NCBI GenBank assembly: GCA_026075535.2
Contig: AP026538.1
Location: 4,650,001 to 4,714,000, forward strand
Reading direction: 5' to 3'
DNA length: 64,000 nt
DNA from: Tricholoma matsutake
Lineage: Eukaryota > Basidiomycota > Agaricomycetes > Agaricales > Tricholomataceae
In this document: positions 54,597 to 64,000 of the stretch, piece by piece
Position numbering within the stretch: position 1 is the first letter of the stretch
How the letters are laid out: each line of letters starts with the position of its first letter
The notes under the pieces: model-generated
The model's database searches: none
What the model was told of the DNA's origin: nothing
The model's input: the letters and a program-made list of their open reading frames with translations, nothing else
Program-made: the position numbers and the translations under genes

Positions 54597-56509
54597 GTGC
54601 CGAGGTGGGGTATCATCCCATTCAATGTTGTATTATTGATCACATTGCCAGGAACTAACAAACTGGCTTTCGAACAACTGGCGAATGACGAAAGGCTCCT
54701 CAAGGAAGTCAAACAACTTCAAAGTGAAGCGATCAGAAGTGATCTGGAGCTTACACCAGGACTGAGTTTGGAAAGAGATCAGAGATATTTTAGGTGTTCA
54801 GGATGCATCCACAAGTATGCCTGGATGGTTCCAGAACTGACTGCCAGCCATCAAGAGGGTTTTTGAAAGCATGACTGCAGAGGAAAAGGCAGTGCTTGAG
54901 GCTGAGCAGGAGAAAATGGAGAGGGAAGGTTATCCAGAGAAAATGAAGTGAATGTATGTTAACCCATTGCCATTGCTGTTTCTGTTGCTGTTGCCATTGC
55001 CATTGCCATTGCCACTGCTGATGATATTATTGATGTTTTGCAGTCAAGTAGAGAAGAACCTGGTTAAGTGTGTGGAGGAGACTGCACAACAACAGTGGCT
55101 AGAAATGGGGGTGCTTTCTGTGACATTCATGGCCTACACTGCACCTGATGGTTTGATGGTTGTTGATGCGTGAGTGAAAATCTTCTGCTGCCATTGCTGA
55201 TCCTGCACCCGATCACAGTCACAAAAATGTTTCATCGTTGATGGCCACCCCTGCACGATCCTTCATAGACACATATAATAATGAGATCACAGAGCTCAAG
55301 CGCCACTTCATGGGTTATATCAAGGCTTTACATGCATCAGACGTTTCTTCAAGGTCAACAGTGCATGGTGACTCAACACATATCTGACTTGAGATGACTA
55401 GCAATGGGTTCCCCATCCTACCCACACCATGGAAAGGCTCACTGTACAAGAAAAAAGAGCTGGAGGAATGGTTTAAGTTGTATGTTGGGCAGCATTACAG
55501 TATGATCACTTCCTTTTCAATGAGTTGTTACTTATCTGCATGCAGAACTAGCAAACAATGGTCATACTTGCCATGTCCCATTCACAGCAATTGCAGAGCA
55601 CACATTGACATTCATCAATCCAGAATATCTCCCAGCCAGGTTCAAATGGACAGACCCACGGAACATGCAAAAGAGTGTCATAGAAGACTTCTTCAACCAC
55701 ATTCTGCAGCAGCAAATGGCACAGGGCCCTGAGAGGGCATTCAGGTTCAAAAGAATCAAGCTACATAATGGTAGTGTCTCTCCTGCACAATATCCTAATG
55801 ATTTGAATAGCCCTACACCTTCTTGATGGATGCACAAACACACTGGCCAACATAATGCAGATGCCACTGCTGTGCCCGATGTAGACTCCCCTGCTGCCAT
55901 GCCCAGTGCAGACAACTCAGTGGCCAGTGCTGACTCAGCCACTCCCGCTCCCATGCCATGCCCGTGCCTGACCCTGAGGGCCAATCCCAAGGCTTAGCTG
56001 CATCTTCTCCCAACCTGCATTCACAATCAAGAGCCATAAAAGCTGCAAAAGGCAAATCCAAGCCAAAGAAACCTGGCCAAAGGTCGACAGCAGAACAGGC
56101 ACACAACTCAAACACAAGTGCAACTCTGTTGAACGATGTACAAGTCCATCAAATGACGATGGACATACTCTGTAGAGCTGGCGTTGCTCAGCCACAGCCA
56201 ATTAATGGTCCAGGTGAAGGTGAACTGCAGTATCTTATACCTCGAGACACATACATGAGGTACATGGGACCCATGTCAGGCAACAATGTGAATGACCCCG
56301 CTATTGATCTGTCCCTGTTCCGAAATGACAACTCCACTCTGCCTCCTCAACAAACATCACAATGTCCTAAACCTTGCCCCCTTTTTGGTGGCCAGGACAC
56401 AGGAGCAGCCGGCACGGGAGTGGCCAGCATGCCCAACCTAGGATTGTTAGTGGTTAGCTATCAACCAATGACCCCACCCCCATCCCAACAAAACCTGACA
56501 ATCAGGTGA
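54597..56509 (+). CDS. Unrecognised spliced gene G1
   Basis: Likely multi-exon plus-strand gene. Protein-like stretches: LANDERLLKEVKQLQSEAIR (54,675), AFESMTAEEKAVLEAEQEKM (about 54,866), intron with CATTGC repeats and ...TTTTGCAG at about 55,044, then VEKNLVKCVEETAQQQWLEM and TAPDGLMVVDA (to 55,171), GFPILPTPWKGSLYKKKELE (55,406), TFINPEYLPARFKWTDPRNM (55,607), and a last open piece to 56,509. I have seen similar proteins in Agaricomycetes but cannot name a domain. The start and exact exons are not determined. The GTGAGT after VVDA (55,172) supports one 5' splice site. Confidence 0.5.
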
Positions 56510-56585
56510 TCACATCGGCAGCAGCTGCAATGGTTCTATCAACCAATGACCCCACCCCCATCCCAACAAAACCTGACAATCAACC
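56455..56585. repeat. Duplication, 78-bp offset
   Basis: CTATCAACCAATGACCCCAC and the following 30 bases occur at about 56,458 and 56,536. The first copy codes the end of G1. Confidence 0.8.
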
Positions 56586-56761
56586 AATCAGAGGGTCGAC
56601 ACCGAAAGACAGCTGATGACCTTGCGCAACAGGAGGCCATTTTAATCACAACCCTTGGTAAAAGAGAGAAGAGAAAAAATGTGAAATTTTCAGACTAATT
56701 ATACAACAATATTTATGTATAAATGTGAAATAAAATGGTCCAACCATTACTTTTTTCTGCC

Positions 56762-58860
56762 TCATTTGACCTCCTCTCTGTCCTTGGATGTTCCCACTCT
56801 CTTCTTCGGGTTTGGCTGAGGGCTGGTACTTCTCAAAGGCTGGGTGGGTGACAAATGGTGAGGGGATTGGCATAATTGTGGAGGAGGAGGGGAATGTGAT
56901 GCCAGCGGTGAAGGAGGGGCAGGTGGTACGAACACATTGCTGGTGGATACCATTACCAGTTCCACAGGGTCAGCATTGGGGATTGAGGGGGGTTGAAGGA
57001 GGGGAGGAAGGGGCACATCCACAGAGGTCATATGTTGAACTGATTCATGAGAATCTTGCAGCGTGGCGGGGATGACCTTGATTTGAGGACCATGTCCTTC
57101 TTCCTCAAGCCCAGTGGGAGTGGGAGTGGGAGTGGCATGTGGCAGTGTGGGAGCGGGAGAGGGAGCAGGAGAGGGAGTGGGAGCACTTGATGCATCATCT
57201 TGGCCTTGCCAAGTGGGCTGGCTGGCTTCTGCATTGGGCAAGGCATTGGGGACAGGAGCAGCATCAGGAACGGGAGTGGGAGAGGGAGTGGGAGTGGGAG
57301 TGGGAGCAGCAGGTGGGGGTGCAAGTGCGGGAATGGGGGTGGGAGCAGCAGGTGGCAGTGCAGGAGTGGCAGGTGGGGCATCAGGTGGAAGTGCAGGAAT
57401 GGGAGTGGGGGTGGGAGTGGGAGCAGGGGCGGGAGTGGGAGCAACCTTGCATCTGTCTTCCTCAGGCCAAGCTGCCTCATGTCTATCTTCCTCACTACCA
57501 GCATCAGCGGCAGCAGCCCTGTGCCAGTGATCCTCCCAAACAGTGTCCCCAGCATCCTGCTTATCCTTGTCAACCTCCTTACCATACCTTTGCCTATAGC
57601 TTGGACCCTCTCCAAGATAGTGCACCATTGTACAACACAAGGGGTTGTGGGTGGAACCCCATGTACTCTTCCATCTCATCCATCCCCCTGCTCAAGCTGG
57701 CCATATTCTCCCATATGTTGGCCATTGCTCTGGGGAAGTTCTGATGGAGCCAATCACCCTGATTGTACAGATGATGCTCCAGTTCTTGTATACAGTTGTT
57801 GAAGTCACAGAGCTCCCCAGCAGTAATAGGAGCAGGAGAGGGTGAGGGAGAGGGTGAGGGTGGGCATTTGTGCACGATGTCGGAGGAATATGTTGCTGTG
57901 GTCAATGTTCAGTGGTTATTTGTATGGTGATACATAGTACTTACCCTTTGATTTTCCTTTTTCTTCCCTCATGAACCTCCGCGAGGATCCAGACTTCTTC
58001 ACCTTTCTTCTGGCTGCACCCTTTCCTTTCTCTGGCTTGTCCCCTCCATGACCATCTTTCATTTTTTTGCACTTGACATTGCCCTTCCCACATTCAAAAC
58101 ATGCGCCCTTCCCATTGACCTGTTCGTGACATTGTCACCCAAGCTGGAAGCATTGTATGCAGGGAGTGGGCCTTACTGCCCCATGCACCAGTTGTCACCA
58201 TTGTTCCCTTTGCTCCTTTCACTCCAACAATCCATCTCCATCGCTTTCCATCCCCTCTGATTCCCCATCATTTTCTAAATCCTCACCAGAGCTCCCACTG
58301 CTGCTCTGAAGTCACCTGGTCCTGCCACTCCCACTTGGTCTTGCTGGAGTGGTTGGGGTGGGTGGTGCTGATGGGCACACATCTGGGCATCAATTTTCTG
58401 GCTGGCATGACCTGGATCCTGATGGCTCCACTGGTGCCTGTGGTTTCCTTCACCTGGTCTCCCCTTGAGCTCCTGCTCCTGCTCCCATTCCCCTCCATTG
58501 TCCCATTCCCATTCCCATCCCCATCCCCATTCCCATTTCTGCTCCTGCTCCCATTCCCCTCTGTCGTCCCACTCCCTTCCCTCGTCCCACTCCTGTTCCC
58601 GTTCTCATTCCTGCACCCCCACCTGCCACTCCTGCTCCTTGTGGTCCTGCTCCTGATCTTGAAGGACCAGCGGCCACTCCTCCTGCTCTTGATGCCAAAA
58701 CCCCTGAGGTTCCCACAATCCCACCTTGCTCATCAAATTTCTTCATCACGTGCAGCTGACCTTCCATGAAAATCTCATCTCCCGTTCTATCAGAACTTCC
58801 CCATGCTACCAAAAAACCCCACAAGAAAGACTTGGCACTGAATGCTGCTTTCAAATCCTC
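56762..58860 (-). pseudogene. Gene G2: Zn2Cys6-like, Thr-Pro repeat protein
   Basis: Minus strand. N-terminal FSAKSFLWGFLVAWGSSDRT (about 58,840), a simple GMGMGM tract from CATTCC-type repeats, ARKLMPRCVPIS, then at about 58,165-58,065 PCIQCFQLG, stop, QCHEQVNGKGACFECGKGNV and KCKK. Counting the stop as one residue, the spacing is CX2CX6CX9CX2CX6C, the same as in the TyC antisense gene. After an intron-like gap come FNNCIQELEHHLYNQGDWLH and a PTPTPAP-rich frame ending LRSTSPQPNPKKR at 56,762. It is convergent with G1. Exon structure is uncertain. The single TGA in the cluster suggests decay. Confidence 0.5.
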
Positions 58861-59285
58861 CCCGAGATCCTGTCTTTGCCATGAAAATAATGTGTTCTAC
58901 AGTATATTAGTCCCCCTGTCATCCTGATAGTATTTTACTTACAAGTGCCCATTTTTGTTCCCTCATGACAGCCTTGATGTTTCGTGTTTGAAGGCCATTT
59001 CGAACGGCCTACTTGATGTGGCTGATGTGGCTGAGGACTTGTTGAGCTGTAACATTCATGTTGAGATGAGTCGGGGTGGGGACAGGAATGGGGACAGGAG
59101 TGATGGGGTTTGAAAGTCAACAAAAGTTGGAACGATGAAAATCAACCATCATGTGTGTTTGTTCATCAAGGCCAAACAAATAACATCAATATCTGATCAC
59201 TAGATTAGATGGACATTATACCCTCTGTTACATTGATCCATCCACAATGTTCTAGATGGCTGCATCCCTATCCAAGCCGACGATG

Positions 59286-59932
59286 GGCACCACTATTTAG
59301 TGCCCCACTTTATGATTCCCACCACTCATCAGGCAATGAATGCCTATCACCAGAAGTTGGAACTTGATGTCCATAATGCAGATGGAGGGGTAAGCTTCGT
59401 TTATTTCAAATCAGGTTGAAGTTAAGGGCTGTTGCCATGTCTCTGGCCACTGCTGTGTCTTGACCACTCCCATATCCTGGCCGCTCCCGTTTCTCTATCC
59501 ACTCCCATGTCTTGTCTATCCCAATTGACATTATGATCAATTTGCAGTCTGGCAACATGACTGCGCTGCCATACTACCTGGTGGCCTGCAACCAGCTCAC
59601 CCTACCTGCCGATCCAGTAAGTGTCATCCTCATTTGTGTTTCTACATTAGTTCATCCTGTTGCAGGACTTGACAGACAGGGAGTTGTTGAGCTGCCATGC
59701 TGAAGTGAAGGCCCTTCAAGACCAGCTTGGCATATTGTACAAGGATGCCAGTCATCATCTGTACATGGCTGAGGTGGAGAAGCTTGAACAACAAGATATA
59801 ACATTGAAAACATATGCCATTTTGAAGGAAAGGGTTGAAAATAAGTTGAAATCATTCAAAAGGAGGTTCTCAGAAATTACGCTGTCATCCCACTCAGACG
59901 CTATGGCTGATCCCCCTGCTGATTCCCAGTGA
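59286..59932 (+). CDS. Gene G3: small coiled-coil protein
   Basis: Apparent exons: GCIPIQADDGHHYLVPHFMI and MNAYHQKLELDVHNADGG (59,260-59,392), SGNMTALPYYLVACNQLTLP with GTAAGT at 59,618, then TTGCAG at 59,664 and LTDRELLSCHAEVKALQDQL, YKDASHHLYMAEVEKLEQQD, ending TGA 59,932. The last exon is a predicted coiled coil. It is similar to a multiplied Agaricomycete protein I cannot name. The start is not determined. From 58,861 to 59,260 I see no other gene. Confidence 0.5.
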
Positions 59933-60059
59933 TGTGGAAGGATAATTAATACCTTACTCATTATATATATATCTCTGTAGCTTTTGTCTGTCTTCTGTTC
60001 TTAATGCACATCATTGTAGTAATATCATTGTTTTTGTGGTCCTGTCAAGCCCCAATGTC

Positions 60060-60760
60060 AGTGCCGCTTCCCCATTCCCATCCCCATTCCCATCCCCATC
60101 CCCATCCCCATCCATGTCCCCTTCCCTGCAATTGCATTTCAAACATTACTAATGTCTGTACTATGTTCTTAATGCACATCTATCTGTATGGTACAGCAAG
60201 TAAAGTAGTACTGTAGTCATTGGTTAATTACTAGAGTATGTACAAATATATAGTGAGTTCGATGGCATCCATTGAAACAGATAATACAATGTGTACAGTC
60301 AATAGTCCCTGTCCCCACTCCCATCCCCATCCCCATCCCCTTCCCTGCAATTGCATTCAAACATTACTAATGTCTGTACTATGTTCTTAATGCATGTCTA
60401 TCTGTATGGTACAGCAAGTAAAGTAGTAATGTAGCCATTGGTTAATTAATAGATTATGTACAAATATATAGTGAGTTTGACGGCATCCATCGAAACAGAT
60501 AATACAATGTACAGTCAATAGTATTCATAGGTTAATATTGTGTCCGTGCCCGATGGCGATGCTGTGGCCATCCCCATTGCATTTCAAACGTTACTAATGT
60601 CTGTATTACATTCCTAATGCATGTCTATTGTAAGGTATAATAATCAGTGTACAATGTAGTCATTGGTTAATATGGTATAGTGACTTTATATAGTGAGTTC
60701 GACAGTGTCCATCAAACCCGTATCATTCAATACAATGTATGCATTCGATAGGTCGTATCA
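60060..60760. repeat. Tandem repeat, about 219-bp period, three copies
   Basis: Each unit begins with a CCCATC/CCCATT hexamer tract, then CCCTGCAATTGCATTTCAAA, CATTACTAATGTCTGTA, TTCTTAATGCA, TAGTCATTGGTTAAT and TATATAGTGAGTTCGA. CCCTGCAATTG begins at 60,124 and 60,343; the third (about 60,572) has lost part of the tract. Confidence 0.85.
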
Positions 60761-60849
60761 TTCAATACAATGTAGCTTACCTATGTGTGGTCATCAAGCT
60801 CCCTGCCATTCTCTGTGCCTGCCATTTGTTGTCCCCCATTGTTGTCAGC

Positions 60850-61050
60850 ACCTCCATCTCCCCCTACGAGCATGGCTTGCAGGCAGGGTGTTGGTGTTGT
60901 GTGATGTGGCATCTGTGGTGGTCACTGTTGTCCAGGAAAGGGCCTGTTGCCACCCTGCAAGCAGAGGCTTGCAGCAGCAGCATTGGGTGTGGTCATTGTG
61001 GTCCAGAAGCAGCCCAGTGCCAGCCTGTGAGTAGTGGCTCACAGCAGTGG
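60850..61050. repeat. Three H2 hairpins, 70-90 bp apart
   Basis: CCCCCTACGAGCATGGCTTG (60,858), CACCCTGCAAGCAGAGGCTT (60,952) and GCCTGTGAGTAGTGGCTCAC (61,021), orientation opposite to 35,401. The second has the same stem as the 35,405 hairpin. Confidence 0.6.
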
Positions 61051-61101
61051 CAAAGGCATCATTTGGTGGGTGGGCAATTTCATTATCAAAATGAAATGTA
61101 C

Positions 61102-61208
61102 CTAAAAAAGAAGAAAAAACTTTTAGTTAGTTAGTTAGTAAAAGAAAGGAATCAACTATAAAATGACATACCCTAGGGCCCAAACGACCCTTGTTCATTG
61201 TTTTGGCC
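61102..61208 (-). repeat. H1 module with a complete intron, minus strand
   Basis: Minus strand: GGCCAAAACAATG...CGTTTGGGCCC hairpin (61,176-61,208), then a 70-nt intron: GTATGT, TACTAACTAACTAACTA, TTTTTTAG (61,171 to 61,102). It is followed leftwards by the H2 hairpins, so the H1-intron-H2 order is kept. Confidence 0.65.
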
Positions 61209-61532
61209 ATCTACTTTGCATTTGTTCAGTTGTTGTGGTCATTTTCATGGAAACGGCATTGTTGGTGTTGTTGTTGTAGTCATGGGAAGTCATCTGGAAG
61301 TGGTGCCACATTTGTTTCTGGGTGAACAAACATGACCACATAGTCTGTGCACAGCCACAGGGTATATAAGCACTCACCAAACGATGGTTTTTTCCCCCAG
61401 GCTTGTTCCACTGTATGTATATATACCATAAATAGTAATAGTAATATGTATATTTTGTTCTTTATATACTTTTCAATACTTATTTCTGTATTTTGTACCC
61501 AACTTACGCTATATATAAACATGTCTAAAATA

Positions 61533-61654
61533 CCAGTTAAGACTGGTTTCAACCAACAACTGAACCAACCCCAATATGGGGTGGACTGAGACCAATGGTT
61601 CAATTAAGAGTCCAGTCTTTTTCTGGTCTTATGGACTGGACCCTTGAACACTAC
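61533..61654. mobile_element. Family-B right arm and terminus (B3)
   Basis: ACTGGTTTCAACCAACAACTG-like units; ends GGACCCTTGAACACTA. Right flank CCAACCCC; no left partner found. Confidence 0.6.
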
Positions 61655-62202
61655 CAACCCCTCCAACCACAGTTCTTAACTTGTCTGAATGTAGGAGTGG
61701 AACTACTTGAAAATGTGAGCTTCCACAGGGTTGCTCTTTAACATGACATCTATAAAGGGCAGCCCATCCATTAGTCTTTGAGGGTCCAGTTGCTGCAACC
61801 AAAAAAAAACTGGAACTCAACTGGACCCAACTGCAAGCAACCAGTCTTTCTGGTTACAGTTGGGCCTCATTGTCAACAGTTGCAGTTGCAGTTGGTAGGC
61901 TTGGGCTCACAAGTCCAACCAATTGGAACCAGTCACAACCAGTTGCAACTGGGTGGCCTTACCTCACTACTCAATCTTAGATAGTACAATTTTTATTTTA
62001 TTTTCTATGTAATTTACTTACTCCATAACAAATTTGGGGCATGCCCAAAGAATGACAGGTTGGATGGGCAAGGGTTTATATATGTTTGGGCCATTTGTAT
62101 ATGTTTGAATATGTGTGGTGCAAGTAAACAGCAATGCGACACATTTGTTTGTATGTGCTGTCATTCACTTCTCACGACAATGACAACAATGGCCACAAAC
62201 AA

Positions 62203-62295
62203 CATGGGCCCAAACGACATTATCGTCATTTGGGCCCATGGTAAGTTTTCTTTTGTATATCTTTATGTTTACTAACTTTATTTCTATGTTTTTAG
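62203..62295 (+). repeat. H1 hairpin and intact intron in B4
   Basis: CATGGGCCCAAACGA...TCATTTGGGCCCATG, immediately followed by GTAAGT at 62,241, TTTACTAACTTT, and TTTTTAG ending at 62,295. All three splice signals are near the fungal consensus. Confidence 0.75.
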
Positions 62296-62519
62296 GTTGA
62301 AATTCTTTGGTAAAAATGTGTGCCGATGTATACAAACCACACCCACACACTCTACCTCCTCCTCCCCATCAAAATGGGATGTGAGGAGTGCTGATCAGTC
62401 AGGAGGATGGGGAGGGACACCAGGAGACCCCAGCAGGGGGATACCTGCCAGGTAAGCCCCCCCAGCCACACCCACCTCCATGTCACATCACAGCTAACCC
62501 ACCCCACCTAGATGCAACA

Positions 62520-62980
62520 CACTTTCTCTCGCTCCAAACGTGAGATGGAGGGGTATGTTCTTTTTCTATGGTGACACCCCTCTCCCTCACTCCAAATGCG
62601 AGATGGAGGGGTCTCTGTTATGTTTCCAGCACCACCACCCAGCCTGCGAGCCACTGCTTGCAGGGGGAGATGGGGGTGCTGCTGAGAGGAACGACAATGG
62701 GGCTATGACAGGCTGCCACACCAACCCAACAACAACAATGTGGCACCACTGCAACATCGCCAACCCCAACAATGATGACAATGATGACAATGACAATGAC
62801 AATGATGTGGCACTGCTGCCATGTCACCAACACCCACCACCAACCCCAATAATGACAATGGTGGCCCCCCACCCCCCTCTCTTGCTCCAAACGTGAGCAG
62901 GGGGGGGTTCTTGATCTTTTATACATGACTACAGCTACCTCCCCCCCTCTCTCACTTGTAATGTGAGCAGGGGGAAGGTT
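62520..62980. repeat. H3 and H2 hairpins in B4
   Basis: H3-type: about 62,523-62,551, 62,576-62,612 (ACCCCTC/GAGGGGT), 62,870-62,906 and 62,940-62,977; H2: CCTGCGAGCCACTGCTTGCAGG (62,643-62,664). Loops contain TCCAAA(C/T)G. T-rich sequence follows most of them, as at 35,662-35,853. Confidence 0.6.
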
Positions 62981-63222
62981 CTTGTTATTTTATTATTAGT
63001 TTTATTAATCCATATTATTATTTACAAATTACTGTACATATGTATGGTTGCGACTGGTTGGAACCAGTTGGAAGCTGACAACAACTTGTCACCAACTGGT
63101 TGGCCATGGTTGCAGTCACAGTTGGTGGGATTTTGTAAGTGAGACAACTGGTTGTGGTTGCAGTTGCAGCCAAAAGGGGCTGCAACCGCAACCCGACCAG
63201 ACCTTCAAAGACTACCATCCAT

Positions 63223-64000
63223 CATCAACAAGATTCCTGTAGATGGGAGTTTGCTGGCAGCAAAGGATATTAATTCCATTCAGTCAATATTGAATTGCCG
63301 CACCCCACAAAGAGAATGTTTCTGACTCTGTGAAGAGCATGACAGAGGTACTAGAGAGGAGGGAACAACAGGCTGATCACTCAAGCACCTTTTGCAGTGA
63401 CTGGTTACCCACAATTTGAAAATTGACAACATTGTAGTACAGAGTGATGGCTACAAGAAGAGGATCAAGAGAGTAGCCAGTGAAGCTGAAGGTAGTTTTA
63501 AAGCTATATGCATTCCTGCAATGGGCATTTGAACCAAGCTAGCTGCAACTTGGAAGTCATAAACTTACACAATTTCCCTAAGTGCAGTCAGATGCTTATC
63601 CACATAATATCCACAACAGCTTAGAAATAGGACACTATTTGGAAGTGTTTGAAGGCACACTGACCCCAGGATATGCTTCAATATCTACAGATACTGTAAG
63701 GCATAGCAGAAAGGAACCAACAAAGTTTGAATTTTCACCTCAGAAAGGTCTGTTGATTTGTTGTCAGAAAAATGAAGATAACCATCTGAGGGATTGGAAT
63801 GTGTCTGAAGTAACAAGATAAAATGACTTTGCGGTGCAAAAAGCAAAAAATCAGTGATCAATTGCATATTTTTGACAAGAGCTGTAGTAGATTGTTGAAT
63901 ATCTTGGAATGGCAGTGAAACAATAAGAAGTTGGCTCTCCTGCAACAAAAGTCATGATTAGAAAAGTGGACATGAAGAGCATCATAGTTGAGATACCTTG
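63223..64000. other. Unrecognised flank
   Basis: The host sequence of B4. Plus frame 63,582-63,821 (79 codons, GHYLEVFEGTLTPGYASIST) has a protein-like look but no family I know; it may be an exon continuing past the window. Confidence 0.3.

Larger units (their letters stand above)
61764..63222. mobile_element. Complete family-B modular element B4, TSD CCATCCAT
   Basis: 1,443 bp (61,772-63,214), TAGTCTTTGAGGGTCCAG to CAGACCTTCAAAGACTA, flanked by CCATCCAT at 61,764-61,771 and 63,215-63,222. Left arm to about 61,955 and right arm from about 63,052 contain CAGTTGCAGTTG and AACTGGTT units. The interior has an H1 hairpin (62,203-62,240) with a 55-nt intron (62,241-62,295), H3-type hairpins and an H2 hairpin. 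No transposase frame; the short frames are spurious. Confidence 0.92.

Noticed and set aside
57114..57802. Long plus-strand frames in the GGGAGTGGGAGT region
   Set aside because: They are mirror readings of the Thr-Pro-rich repeats of G2; all frames stay open in such simple sequence.
60060..60760. CRISPR-like array
   Set aside because: Unit length of about 219 bp with no short conserved repeat and spacer alternation; it is an ordinary tandem repeat in a eukaryotic context.

Overview
The window looks like a repeat-dominated chromosome segment of a basidiomycete fungus, most probably an Agaricomycete. The evidence is the mix of elements: chromodomain Ty3/gypsy retrotransposons, a Helitron Rep of the DUF6570 type, a KDZ transposase with its CxC2 cysteine cluster, a DUF6698-type gene, and short (about 50-70 nt) introns with CTAAC branch sites. 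I see no rRNA, no bona fide tRNA, no CRISPR array and no clear single-copy housekeeping gene. Nearly every coding region carries stops or frameshifts.

Layout. 1-4,337 (minus): 5' and Rep part of a Helitron gene running off the left edge, split by a 691-bp solo LTR (2,531-3,221; TSD GGCAA). 4,338-19,922: Ty3/gypsy element TyA (minus; LTRs 4,338-4,526 and 19,729-19,922) that carries an extra reading frame after integrase. That frame is split by a second, plus-strand gypsy TyB (5,275-11,310; TSD GATAG). 19,923-24,516: short tandem repeats and a decayed intron-containing DUF6698-type gene. 24,525-36,576: a nest of inverted-repeat elements holding a third gypsy, TyC, whose 3' third is inverted. 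TyC contains an antisense, spliced gene for a Zn2Cys6-like protein and an extra internal LTR. 36,577-38,130: a 90-bp tandem repeat, hairpins and unrecognised sequence. 38,130-39,683: remnant gypsy TyD with a gag-integrase fusion. 39,684-45,747: gypsy TyE (minus). 45,748-48,708: modular repeats. 48,709-51,210: minisatellites. 51,212-54,247 (minus): deaminase-like fragment and KDZ transposase N-terminal part, the latter interrupted by a complete 565-bp palindromic MITE. 54,597-59,932: three unrecognised spliced genes. 60,060-64,000: a 219-bp tandem repeat and a complete 1,443-bp modular element (61,772-63,214; TSD CCATCCAT).

The most unusual content is a family of hAT-like non-autonomous elements (8-bp target duplications). 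They are assembled from recurring modules: terminal arms of short degenerate repeats, tRNA-like sequences with A and B boxes pointing outward, a GGGCCCAAACGA hairpin followed by a complete small intron, and two further hairpin types whose stems are kept while their sequence changes. A second theme is decay: differences between LTR pairs, between the two TyA target-site copies, and most nonsense codons look like C-to-T changes at CpG.

Insertion order that can be read: Helitron, then TyA, then TyB inside TyA; modular element Q, then TyC inside Q, element P inside TyC, then inversion between P and Q arms; TyD, then TyE inside TyD, then a modular element inside the TyE LTR; KDZ gene, then a MITE inside it.
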